The notes beneath the pieces were generated by a model. That model saw only the letters and a list, made by a program, of their open reading frames with translations, had not been told where the DNA came from and searched no databases. Of a stretch of 64,000 bases of DNA, positions 53,683-63,199 are shown one piece after another. Position 1 is the stretch's first letter; every line of letters starts with the position of its first letter. Both the position numbers and the translations under genes were made by a program. Origin of the DNA: Conoideocrella luteorostrata (Eukaryota > Ascomycota > Sordariomycetes > Hypocreales > Clavicipitaceae); NCBI GenBank assembly GCA_032433595.1, contig JASWJB010000200.1, positions 1 to 64,000 on the forward strand. Reading direction: 5' to 3'.

Positions 53683-54617
53683 TCACAATTGGATAACACA
53701 CACTTTTAAGTTGAGTAAATGGCATACCAAGTCTTCGTCCCAGCTGCTTGGAATCAGCCATTTTCGACAATTGCCCGTGCCGCACAGACATCTCTGAATG
53801 CGCTTTGGAAAGGCTTTGTTAAAGTTATGATCGGCTGCCAGCTCTTCAAGGTGTTTCATGGTCGCATCAGCACCGTTCATTAACCATCCTAGGCAGTTAC
53901 TACCACTACCACAAGAACATCTTTGGATGTGATGTGGGAATATAGGATTATAGTTGTAGTCAATTGTCAGCTCCTCGCCACGCTTGATAGACTTGAGAGT
54001 GAAAACACCCATCCGATGCTTTTCGGAGACGACCCATGTCTGCATTTCACAGTTTGGTTGGCAGCTATGGTTAATAAACCGTGCATTGCTACCACCATTT
54101 GTGGCATCAATAAACTCGTTGTTGTTAAGCTCAATAATGTAGTGGTTCTAAGAGAGACTTAGTAAATATTGGCTTAATCAACCGGGGACTGAAGTACCTT
54201 GTTTCCAGCGCAGTCATGCATTATGCGGCGCGCACACTCCTTAGCACTGATATTTTCTTTGCCGGTAAACTCAAGAATAAGCTTCTTTGGTTCCACAGGG
54301 TCTATACTCCGAATGCCGTATCCGCGGCCGTTTTCAGTTCTAAACTTCTGAATTTGCCCATTTCCTGTATTCTCCAATGAGGCAAAACATCGGTTTTTGC
54401 ATCCGGTCGGCGCACTGCAATTAGTTTCATCACACTCAATCTGCATGCATCTGTTCTCGCAGTCATCCCCACATCCGTCCTTCTCCCTGCAATCGCAAGA
54501 GTCTTCCCGGAATTTAACCGTGTTTCTACTACGCCTCGGCAGTGTCCGAGCAGAAGCTCCAGATTCGGCGGACCGCTGCTTGGCCCTGGTGACCATGTTA
54601 TGCATGGAGGCAGCCAT
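53683..54617 (-). CDS. Small SET-domain histone methyltransferase-like protein with duplicated post-SET tail
   Basis: Exons 54,617-54,198 and 54,147-53,683 join across a 50-nt GTACTT...CTTAG intron to 294 residues. Residues 38-76 are an AWS/pre-SET Cys cluster (CDCREKDGCGDDCENRC, CDETNCSAPTGCKNRC). A SET core follows (NGRGYGIRSIDPVEPKKLIL, NARFINHSCQPNCEMQTW, GEELTIDYNYNP) with the catalytic-pocket NHSCQPN and the Tyr of DYNY. Then comes post-SET RCSCGSGSNCLGW. This layout is that of Ash1/Set2-type H3K36 methyltransferases. About 45 residues later a second post-SET-like unit occurs (HNFNKAFPKRIQRCLCGTGN, CRKWL), apparently a tandem duplication. No further domains are present. It is a probable accessory paralogue. 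Confidence 0.78.
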
Positions 54618-54765
54618 GCTCTTGGGTCTTAACTTCGAATGTCAGCACCAATACGGTAGTTTGCCAATGCAAGAGAAGGGATAGTCCAGAAATTTGGTTA
54701 TACTCACATATGTTTTTATATGTTATATTTCGAACTTTTCCTCCTGGAAAAGAGACAAGACTACT

Positions 54766-54959
54766 CTATTTTTTCTCCAACGAAGCCATTCGTATTAGCT
54801 TAATATGCTCCTTCAGCTTCGGAGTTATTGCACCCTTCAGATCTTTAAGCTTTATATGAAGCTTATTCACCCCTGCTTTTAGTGTAAAATTATCGCCTCT
54901 TAGCTGAAGGCCCTCACCTGCTATATCCGAGCAGTTGGCTTGGTGTCCTGCTTAGCCAT
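54766..54959 (-). pseudogene. Small Lys/Leu-rich coiled-coil gene with a frameshift
   Basis: From ATG 54,959 the frame reads MAKQDTKPTARI and meets TAG. One base out of frame the text SDIAGEGLQLRGDNFTLKAG, VNKLHIKLKDLKGAITPKLK and EHIKLIRMASLEKK runs to TAG 54,766. The second part is heptad-like. It is probably a short coiled-coil gene with a one-base shift, or two exons with an unseen intron. It lies upstream of the SET gene on the same strand. Confidence 0.35.
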
Positions 54960-54969
54960 TATACTACTA

Positions 54970-55400
54970 CAATCACATTAGCAAGTATACTTTGGCTTGT
55001 GAAGTGTGCAATACCTACTGACTTAGAACTCGTTGGGATGGATTCGCCGTTGCTTGAGATAAAGTTTTGGTCGTGGACTATGGATAGATTTTTGGGTGAG
55101 TGTAGAATTGGAAGGAAGTGTTATTGTAAGTAATAAAAGTCATGGTCGCAATGAGAGAAGTTCCCTTAATTTGTACTGCACTAACCCTGATCAATTGAGC
55201 ATTCAACTCTAACGATGCAGTGAGTTTGCAAGCTACGGCGAAGATAGGTATTGTTCATTATTGCTGTTCATTGTTGTTGATCGTTGTGCTGCCGCACTAT
55301 TCGTCCTGCAGCTCTACTGACGCCACGGTCTGACTCACAGGCTGCTGCGCGCTGCCGCGCGCTGCCACACAACGCATATTCGCAAGTCGGCAGAGTACTG
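54970..55400. other. Stretch without a gene
   Basis: No protein-like frame. A GCTGCCGCGCGCTGCCGCGC direct repeat of a 9-10-bp unit lies near 55,345. Confidence 0.35.
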
Positions 55401-55407
55401 TGACCTG

Positions 55408-55671
55408 CTACTGTTGGTTAATGTTCTCCGGCAGGGTATAGTCGGCATTTAATGTGTTTTTTATCGTAAGATTAGTCCATAAGGGATAACAAAAATTACC
55501 CTTAAAACATATTTCGAATTTTTTGTGTAAACAGTGCTGCTCACAGTGCTTCGCAAACGCCTTGGTCGCTCTAAAATCTAGAAACGCGATTTTTACACCC
55601 CCTTGAAGTAATTCGACGCAGTTTTCTACTCTCAAGAAATACACCGTAACCGCTATTGCATTGAAACTCAT
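55408..55671 (-). CDS. Hypothetical 87-residue protein
   Basis: A complete small frame with ATG at 55,671. The text AIAVTVYFLRVENCVELLQG then VKIAFLDFRATKAFAKHCEQ has alternating strand-helix character vaguely like an RNA-recognition motif. No family assignment. It is followed on the same strand side by another remnant (55,703-56,075) and could be a continuation of it. Confidence 0.3.
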   Translation of the reverse strand: MSFNAIAVTVYFLRVENCVELLQGGVKIAFLDFRATKAFAKHCEQHCLHKKFEICFKGNFCYPLWTNLTIKNTLNADYTLPENINQQ

Positions 55672-55702
55672 ATATCGCCGACGGAGGGATTTAGTATTAG
55701 TA

Positions 55703-56075
55703 ACTCATGGGGTGGCACTCAAATCGGTTCGTTTGCTCCATCCACATTAGGACGAATTGATGGTCATCATCTTGTACGCCATTGGGTGCATTAATACTGT
55801 TCATCGTAAGTGCATCACTTGTATCGTTGGACGGCACTGATCTTCCCATATAGCTTAATCTTCTGCGGCTGGATCCCGACTTCCGTGGAAGTGTTTCATC
55901 AGAAGCAGAGCCAGAATTACCACCGAAGTACGTGTCAATTACGTATGATGGGTCCAGGGGATCTCGTATAGCCGAAAAGCTAGATTTATCTTGACCTGGT
56001 AGCCGTCAGTAATCAGAGCAGGAGTCAGGGCATCAAGGCCAGAGCTACCTAATGGATTCGGTATCGGTCACTAAA
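55703..56075 (-). pseudogene. 3' part of an unknown gene, cut upstream by an LTR-B
   Basis: The minus strand reads FSAIRDPLDPSYVIDTYFGG, NSGSASDETLPRKSGSSRRR and DDDHQFVLMWMEQTNRFECH to TAA at about 55,703. A second segment in another frame (PNPLGSSGLDALTPALITDG) lies immediately upstream to about 56,075. An LTR-B begins at 56,103, so the upstream part of this gene may have been displaced or lost. No domain is recognised and no ATG is found. Confidence 0.35.
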
Positions 56076-56102
56076 ATACATGGCCTAATACCTCAACATA
56101 TC

Positions 56103-56403
56103 TGTTACGTTAATGAGGCCAGATTCATAGAGCAATTGAACGCAGTGGAAATTTATAGGAATGGATAAATTAATGATGTCTGATGCCTTCCAAATCCACG
56201 AGAAATTTCTTCCTTTTGACTAGAATTTTGACCCAACTAATCCGGCGATTCCCTTCGGTTTCCCTCGTCATCTGGGGTGCCTTTGCACAGCTGGAAACCT
56301 CCTGCTGCCACCAACTAGCTTAATCAGCTGTTCACTAATTCCATCACTCATCTAGCTATTTGCAGCACTAATATCTCCAACAGAAGCGATTCTCTTCTCA
56401 GCA
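56103..56403 (+). repeat. Solo LTR family B, copy 3 (about 300 bp)
   Basis: Starts TGTTACGTTAATGAGGCCAG and ends TTCTCTTCTCAGCA. It shares with copies 1 and 2 the order GGAAATTT..., GATGTCTGATGCCTTCCAAA, AATTTCTTCC, CTCCTGCTGCCA and CATCTAGCTATTTGCAGC. No clear target duplication. Confidence 0.65.
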
Positions 56404-56474
56404 CTAGCGTCTCTCGGCAATATTTGTGCGATGCCCTAGTACTATCTAAGGCTGGTATGCGCGATTCCCGCTTG

Positions 56475-56700
56475 TTGTTGGACAACACGAGTATGTGTTG
56501 CTTACGCGGATAGTGAGAGAAGTATTACGTATCCTCTAGGCATAAGACTGGAGTCCGAGATAAAGGCTTCTCAGATTATAGGCATATAAATAGGGGGATT
56601 TAGATGAGGCCGTTAGACGAGAAACTCTGTCCCCACCATCATCGTAACACTGGTCCCCATCAATACACGAGAATATGAATCTTTCTATTTGTTCCCAATA
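56475..56700 (+). repeat. Solo LTR family A, diverged copy
   Basis: Starts TGTTGGACAACACGAG and ends near TTGTTCCCAATA. It contains TTACGTATCCTCTAGGCATA and a TATA-box-like CATATAAATAGGGGGATTTA. It lies 70 bp after LTR-B copy 3 and just before an ankyrin remnant. Confidence 0.65.
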
Positions 56701-56737
56701 ACTTTACACAATCTACATACAAGGAACCAACTACAAT

Positions 56738-57059
56738 GTGTTCGACGAGGAAACTACAGCATGCATTTCAGCAGGCTGGAGAACATCGAAATCCCAGCGC
56801 ACACCGCTCGACCTTGCCGCACATAACCTCAAATATAAGGCCGTGAAGATGTTACTTGCCGTGCCTCACCATCGCCGCAAGCTGTCGGCACAGCTTAGCT
56901 TTCACATGGGTTGGTTGCAGACAAGAATATTCTGCGGAAATAGGGCCAGTTGGTTATCGCCAAGTCGCTTCTTGAGAAAGGGGCGGGCGTAGATTAACCG
57001 CCGATGGTAGGAGATGGCCCTCTAATAGCTGTTGTCCGCGAAGGCCACACTAGACCCTA
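56738..57059 (+). pseudogene. Ankyrin-repeat remnant facing the NLR
   Basis: A plus-strand frame contains an ankyrin helix pair (RTPLDLAAHNLKYKAVKMLL). After a frameshift the next frame reads VIAKSLLEKGAGVD, a TAA, then PPMVGDGPLIAVVREGHTR, a second ankyrin unit with the usual LLEKGA-VD and PL--AV-EGH pattern, ending at TAG 57,057-57,059. Neither end is complete. An LTR-A lies directly upstream. It is convergent with the intact NLR at 57,500-61,021 and may be the tail of another ankyrin gene. Confidence 0.5.
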
Positions 57060-57499
57060 GTTAGCGACAGCGATATCAGCAGCAATGTCCGCAGCAACAT
57101 CGTTAGATACCAGCGCCCTTTTCCGCAGCAACATTATCAGCGGCAACATGATCGGCGGTGATGGCATCGGAGGCGGCATCACCGTCAAGCAACAAGACCT
57201 CGTTTGCAGCAGCAGCATCAGGTAGCAAAACCTTCATCGGCAGCACTTATGTTGGAATCCCTCCGTCAAGCACAATAGGAAGCACGGAGCAGGTCACGTG
57301 GTTACCTTTCGGTCACGATATTTATACAGCGATATCGAGCCTTCCATCTTGACTTGTTTTCCTCTTCTAAGGCAGATTTGAAAACATTGGTACATACTAG
57401 TTATCCCATGTTACCACTCACCCACTGGGTATTAACCGGAAGCGACGAAAAGGAACAATTAAGCCTTAAAACTCTATTTATTGCTAGAATATCTGCTGG
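57060..57499. other. GCA-rich low-complexity stretch and NLR 3' region
   Basis: 57,070-57,230 is an imperfect GCAGCAACAT-type repeat with short open frames. The rest is the 3' flank of the NLR. No gene. Confidence 0.4.
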
Positions 57500-60400
57500 T
57501 TATTTCAAAGCGCTACCTGCCTTTAGAAGATTTTCAATCTCGACATAGCCTTCTCTAGCTGCTTCTTGGAGCGCAGCCTCTCTGCTATTAACGTCAGCTC
57601 CCGCTACTAATAGCTTCTCAACTACTTCGAGATAGCCTCTTCTAGCTGCTGCTTGGAGCGCAGTATCTCCGATATTAGTAGTATTAACATCAGTTTCTGC
57701 TCCTAGTACCTTTTCAGCCATCTCGAGATAGCCTCCTTTAGCTACTACACAGAGCGCAGTCCCTCCGCTATGAGTAGCAGTATTAACCCTAGCTCCCGCT
57801 GCTGGTAGCTTTTCGACCACCTCGAGATAGCCTCCTTTAGCTGCTACACAGAGCGCAGTCCCTCCGCTATAAGTATTAGTATTAATGTCGGCTCCCGCTG
57901 CTATTAACTTTTCGACCACCTCGAGATAGCCTCCTTTAGCTGCTACATGGAGCGCAGTCTCTCCGTTATAAGTAGCAGTATCAACGTCGGCTCCCGCTGC
58001 TAGCAGCGTTTCGACTACCTTGAGATAGCCTCCTTTGGCTGCTACTTGAAGCGCGGTCCCTCCACTATAACCAGCAGCAGTAGCATTAACATTGGCTCCC
58101 GCTGCTAGCAGCGTTTCGACCACCTCGAGATGGCCTCCTCCAGCAGCTGCTTGGAGCACAGTCTGTCCGCCGCGACTAGGAGTAGCAGTAGCATTAACGT
58201 AGGCTCCTGCTGCTAGCAGCTGCTTGACTACGGACTCGTGCCCGTTTTCGGCAGCATACCATAGCGGCGTTTTTACGTCAGTATCCTTCAGATCTGGACC
58301 ATGTCCAAGTTCAAGAAGTTTATGAGCGGCATTGCTGACTCCAAAGTATCCTGCTAAGTGTAGTCCTCTCACTCTCCTTGGGACTTCTTGACTCTTCGTA
58401 AAGTCTTGTGGATATAGATTGGAGACCATTAGCGCTTGACTCGCCGCTTCGACCTTTGCTTTAGTTTGCAGGAAGCTAATAACCACTTGACTCGGTGTTG
58501 CGGCCTTGGAAGCATGGTGACCCCAGTTGCACGCAGCGTAATTGTAGAGCGGGTTTGACTGTAATCGCTCCTTAAATTTGTGGGCTGTGGTGCAGAACCC
58601 GCTCTCAAATTTGGCAAATGAGAGGTAGGTGATGCAGGTTGTCGTGATTTCAGATTCTACGCCCGGAAACCATTGTTCCTTCGTCTGCACGAGGTATTCT
58701 TGCGTTGTATAGTGAACTAGCCGGATGGCGTCGCTTTTATCATCGACTGTTACCATTCCAGCGCAGAAGGAGATCATATCTTCGATATGTGGCAAGTCTC
58801 CAGAGTCAAGGTCAAGTTTTCCCGGCTTTGTTGCGAGGGCGTGCTGCAGCTCTAACGTAGTGAGCTGTCTCTCTGAGCATGCGATCCACGAGAGGACCTT
58901 CATTGCCAGTTCCTTCATTCCCGACATCTGTCCATTGATCCTCTCCATGGTCTGTTCATAGGCACGATCCAGGATTTCATGCTTCTGATCTTTACCTAGC
59001 TCTCGATATCGCTTCCGGAAGGTTGCTATTGCGCTTCGGATAGCATTCGGTGTCAACTTATCTCGAAGCAAACCAAGATAGAGTTGTGCCAAGAGAAACC
59101 TGCTGAATATTAGTGATTACATTTTTCTTCATTCTCTATGAACGTACATTCCATCGACAACTTCTGAAATACCTGTCGTAATCTCGTCTTGCAGCTGTTG
59201 ATCCTTCTGGACAACAGATGGCAGTTCCTTTATGTGACATTCGAGGTATCTTGTTACATCGTTAGTACTTGCACGGATCTCCAATGAAACTCTGGCTTTA
59301 AATTGCTCCATAATATCCGGAATAAATCTCGACGTTGCGAAGATGTTTGTCCCGTGTCGTTTCTGAAGGTCGAAAAGTTCCGTGAGAAACTTCTTTCGGC
59401 AGTTACCAGATGCTTGGCATTCGTCAAGCGCGTCAACGATAACGAAGACTCTCGAATACATAGCCGCCACAGATTGAAGCAGTCCTATAATCTCGTCGAG
59501 TGATGGTCGCGTTTGGCCGGTTTCGTGCTGATTATAAAGAACTTTTACACTCTCCGGCAGGGACGGCCGACGCTTGGCTAACTGCTTCAGAACGCTCGCC
59601 AGCAAGCGATTAAGATTCTGCTCCTCTTGTCGCTGGAAGTTGCAGTATATGAATGCCAGGCCGGTCTCTGAGTCGTTGCGAAACCTTAACTCCAGATGGT
59701 CAGTCACAATTGAGGTCAGGATCGTTTTCCCCGCCCCAGGGATGCCTGGACAAAACAAGGTCTGTTTGTTTGTAGCCAGCCAGCCTTGGAACTCCTTCGA
59801 GTCAAGGAGCCATTGGCCAGTTCCAGGCTGTCGTCTTGCGAAATAGTCGCTCTGCGTCTCCCCGTAATTGACAGTTGTGAGCCAATTCAGGATCTTAAGG
59901 TCTTCTTTTCTGCCCAAATCGGACTTGATCTGAGCGACATCCTCTCGAGCTGCAGACGTGTCGTATTGAACTGCGTCTATGATTAGGACTGATCTGTACG
60001 CCTATAACGGGAATGACTAACCCTGCTTCAATAAGTCCTGCACTGAGAGCTCCCCCTCTACATCGCTCGGCTGAACATACTGCAAAAGCTCCTTGGCGAA
60101 CGCCGCCGCCATCGCCGCCGCGTGCTCCTGCCAGTCTTTGTTCTTGTGCGAATCGGCGTAATCGCAGATGCCCCGAATGACAATGCATGGGAAGTCGTTC
60201 ATCAGTCCTGCTGCTTCCGTTTCGACGCAAAGGACATGGCCGCCAAGATCCTTGTCGAGTCTGTCTCGGAAGGCATCGTCCTTTATGACTTGGTTGCCCG
60301 ACGCGATTAGGCCATAGTGCACACACACTTCTCCAAGACTGTCAGAAGCACCGCCCGGCGTCATAGGGTCTTCAAGTGACTCTGACCGGACGTACTTTGC

Positions 60401-61021
60401 CGCCAGTCTTGGATATTTCTCCTCCAGCTCCTTTAGATAGTCCGGGATCTTGGATCCCACCATCTCGTGTTCCGTCTTCAATTTTGTCAAAGCCGTGCGT
60501 AGCGAGGCGGGTGGACTGGTCAGCGATCCGGTCCGCAAGAAGCTGCCGCCTTCTGTCGCCTTGCCAAGATCCCATTGAACCACCCCAGGATGCTGAGCTC
60601 CAGGTGTGCTGACCACGATATCGCCTAGTCGAACCTTGGACGGGATGCCTCCGCCGATGCCAACCATCAAGCCAAATTTAATAGATGGAAACGTGGAGAT
60701 CATTCGGGTCGCGACTTTCGCTGCTGAATTGGTCCCGATCTCACCTTCGGGTAAGCAGGCTATCACGATATTGTGCTTGCCGATAGACCCTAGGGTGTAC
60801 GCGTTGGGGTCATTTGGCGGCTTCGGAAGATCGGGGTGCCTTCGCTCCAGCATGGCCGTCGCCGCGGTCTGCTCTTTTGACAGCGCACATAGCCATCCTA
60901 CAACGAAGTCGCTGTATGTTAGTTCCTTCTTCCCTTTCTCTGCGCACTTTGGCGTAGCTTCCTCGCTTTCGCTGGCTTCCATTGGTCTCCTCGGCACCGC
61001 CGAGTCGCCAGGCGCAGCCAT
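57500..61021 (-). CDS. Fungal NLR: PNP_UDP_1 - NACHT - ankyrin repeats
   Basis: Exons 61,021-60,022, 59,976-59,148 and 59,099-57,500 (introns 45 and 48 nt) total 3,429 nt and 1,142 residues. An in-frame ATG at 61,120 would add 33 residues, but 61,021 has the better context. Residues about 37-330 are a nucleoside-phosphorylase-like domain (FVVGWLCALSKEQTAATAML, FGLMVGIGGGIPSKVRLGDI, VIRGICDYADSHKNKDWQEH). The NACHT has Walker A GIPGAGKT (about 411-418) and Walker B VFVIVDALDEC (about 510-520). A helical linker (MFLLAQLYLGLL) follows. About nine ankyrin repeats run from about 840 to 1,138, several nearly identical. Such NLRs act in non-self recognition and programmed cell death. PNP domains are the presumed N-terminal effector. 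All three modules look intact. Confidence 0.88.
57590..58240. repeat. Highly similar ankyrin-coding tandem repeats
   Basis: Six to seven units of about 96-102 bp share long identical blocks such as CACCTCGAGATAGCCTCCTT and GCGCAGTCCCTCCGCTAT. Identity at DNA level is far above that needed to keep the ankyrin fold, indicating recent unit duplication or exchange within the gene. Confidence 0.75.
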
Positions 61022-61139
61022 TGTCAGGCCCCGGATTGAACAAGTCGTGAGAGTGAGGGTTACGCTCAATCTTTGGCAGCGAACAGCTAGATTTCTGAGA
61101 CTTCCGTACAATGCAAGCATACGCGAACCACCAAGAAGG

Positions 61140-61596
61140 CACCGGAGGGCTACAAGGCGAGCGTGTTAGCAGTGAGGATTGAAGACTGCAGATGTCGGAC
61201 TATTGCAGCCTGATGAGGGGCGTGGTTCCGCAAGGCGCTTGCAGGGATCACAACCATTCGTCCGCTCGCGCACAGCTTCGAACGTCCCTGTATCTTTGTC
61301 GAAAAGGCATCCCCTCAGATCTGCGCTAGCGCCACGACGTTGGTCGGATGAACAGTTGACGGAATTGCAACACAGCGTTTCGATGGTGTGTCACACCACG
61401 TCGCGCGCAGTGTCCACACAAGCCAACCTTGTCCGACACAGGACATGCTTATCGCCTATTATAAAATATAACTACGGAGTAGTGGGGAACTAATATACGG
61501 GCATAACCTAGACGTTAGGCCCCACCTCGCTCGAACCTGAGTCAATTATGCTCCATATTGTCTTCGACAACGCTATAGACAGCTTTGCGGGACTAG
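61140..61596. other. NLR upstream region
   Basis: No gene was supported. It includes the NLR promoter region and a TACGGAGTA palindrome at 61,473. Confidence 0.4.
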
Positions 61597-61890
61597 ACGA
61601 GCTAGTTACGCCTACTTACGGAGTACAATAGACAGGCATGTCTATAAGTTCTGCTGCACATGGGCTTGTCTGTCGTGGCGCCCTCTCTGGCGTGTAGGGG
61701 TGCTAGTAGACGCACGGGGGCGATTCTACGCTGAGAGCAAGGAAATAGTGTGTGGGAAGAGCTGCGAAGAACTGTGTACACTGCGTACATATTGTGTACG
61801 TACCCTTTTTTATCGTCATGAGGGCGTCGTGGCTATCGGACACTTGACATGGGTTTGCAAAGCAAGCCATTTTACTCGACGCAGCGACTC
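61597..61890 (+). repeat. Dispersed repeat D, copy 1 (most mutated)
   Basis: Begins CGAGCTAGTTACGCCTACTT and matches 62,873-63,125 over about 280 bp (TCTATAAGTTCTGC, GTGGCGCCCTCT, GCGATTC, GAGCAAGGA, GAAGAGCTG, GAAGAACTGTGTAC, TGGCT, ACATGGGTT). Several C or G positions of copy 3 are T or A here, as expected of RIP-like change. Confidence 0.65.
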
Positions 61891-61955
61891 TCGGCTCAGT
61901 ACAAGCCCATGTATTTCGAAGCAGTCCATGAACAGCATCTACGCATGTATTTTGA

Positions 61956-62294
61956 CCTTCGGCATGGTTAAATTATTCCCACGAGCCACGATCGGGCTAC
62001 AGTGGCACCCAGCCCAACTTCTTCGTCGAGGCCAAAGCCCCACGCGGAGGTGCCGACGTGGCCAAAAGGCAGGCTTGTCTAGACGGAGCTGTTGGTGTTC
62101 GTGCTATGCACAGCTTGCAGAACTACGGCAAGGAAGACCAGCCAGTATATGATGGAAATGCCTATACCTACAGCTCGACCTATCACGCGGCACGGGCACC
62201 TAAGGTCGCGGCGCCGTCGCGATTAGGGCCCGCGGCCTACCAGCTGGGCTTGGAGGAGAAAATCCTTCAGCCAAGGCTGATCGCCCTAGATTAA
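61956..62294 (+). pseudogene. PD-(D/E)XK-like fungal protein fragment
   Basis: After TGA 61,953-61,955 the frame reads NYSHEPRSGYSGTQPNFFVE, AKAPRGGADVAKRQACLDGA, VGVRAMHSLQNYGKEDQPVY and DGNAYTYSSTYHA. The motif P-N-F-F-V-E-A-K is a PD-(D/E)XK-type signature (Asn replacing Asp), and the following block is strongly characteristic of a multi-copy fungal family. After STYHA the text no longer resembles the family and ends at TAA 62,292-62,294. It has no start codon. It is a central fragment, lying between two copies of repeat D that may have captured it. Confidence 0.5.
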
Positions 62295-62496
62295 GTTCCC
62301 GATTATGGGCCTCGCTGCCTTGGAAATGGAGACAATATACTGCAACAACAAGAAGGGAAAGGATGTGATAGCTCTGTATGAGCTAGAAGGTTAAGGTGTA
62401 TATACCCGCCCCGCCGGTGAGGCGGCTGGTCATCCGTCGGCCCGCTTCGAAACTAAAAAAAAATCGGAGCGGCATAGCAGGGCCGCCACCTGTGCA

Positions 62497-62715
62497 GCAT
62501 AGCGAGCTCATTGTGGCGCCCTCTAGCGTATGTATAGAGGTAATCGCTGGTAGATGGCGCGATTCCGCGCCGAGGACAGCACAAGAGCATGTAGAAAATG
62601 CTACCTAGGAATTGCTAGTTTCTGGGTGCTGTACGGAGTACACGCCGAGGAGATACCGTTTTCCCACGGCCACGACGCGTGGCAGCCGCGAATGAGTTTG
62701 CACGGGTTAGCCAAA
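62497..62715 (+). repeat. Dispersed repeat D, copy 2 (diverged)
   Basis: Shares TGGCGCCCTCTAGCG, TGGCGCGATTCCGCGC and a GGGTTAGCC-AACACAGGC end with copies 1 and 3, but differs between. It carries a TACGGAGTA palindrome (62,632). Confidence 0.45.
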
Positions 62716-62872
62716 CACAGGCCGTGTGCAAGACTACACCCGTTACCGTCCTAACTACGGAGGAACTGCCCTAGTCCCGCAAAAGCTGTCAGCTCGGAAA
62801 ATAAAAAAAATGGAGCGGGCTAGCAGCGCCCTAGACGACAACAAACCTAGCATATATAATAGAGGCGTAGGA

Positions 62873-63125
62873 TAAGCTAGTTACGCCTAGATAATAGCCA
62901 TATCTATAAGTTCTGCACACGGCTTGTTTGTGGTGGCGCCCTCTGGCGCGTAGGGGCGCTAATAGACACGCGGGGCGATTCCGCGCGCTGGGAGCAAGGA
63001 GATAGTGTGGAAGAGCTGGGAAGAACTGTGTACGGCGCGCATGTGTTGCATTGTGTGTAGTTTTTCGCCGTCGCGAGGCGTGGTGGCTGGGGGGCACTTA
63101 CATGGGTTGGCGAGAATACAGGCGG
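62873..63125 (+). repeat. Dispersed repeat D, copy 3 (most GC-rich)
   Basis: Contains TGGCGCCCTCTGGCGCGTAG and GGGGCGATTCCGCGCGCTGG, a dyad-rich GC core, and ends ACATGGGTTGGCGAGAATAC. It is the least RIP-like of the three copies. Confidence 0.65.
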
Positions 63126-63177
63126 CATTTGCCAGAAGACCCGGGGGGGCCACGACTTTTGCTATACCAGTCTTCTG

Positions 63178-63193
63178 TACGGAGTACTCCGTA
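63178..63193. repeat. Perfect 16-bp palindrome
   Basis: TACGGAGTACTCCGTA is a perfect 16-bp palindrome formed by two overlapping TACGGAGTA/TACTCCGTA words. Nine single copies of the half element occur elsewhere in the window. This type of element is common in ascomycete intergenic DNA, but its function is unknown to me. Confidence 0.6.
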
Positions 63194-63199
63194 CCGAGT

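Noticed and set aside
60606..61169. 187-codon plus-strand frame overlapping the NLR start
   Set aside because: It is antisense to the PNP domain of the NLR and shows no domain of its own.
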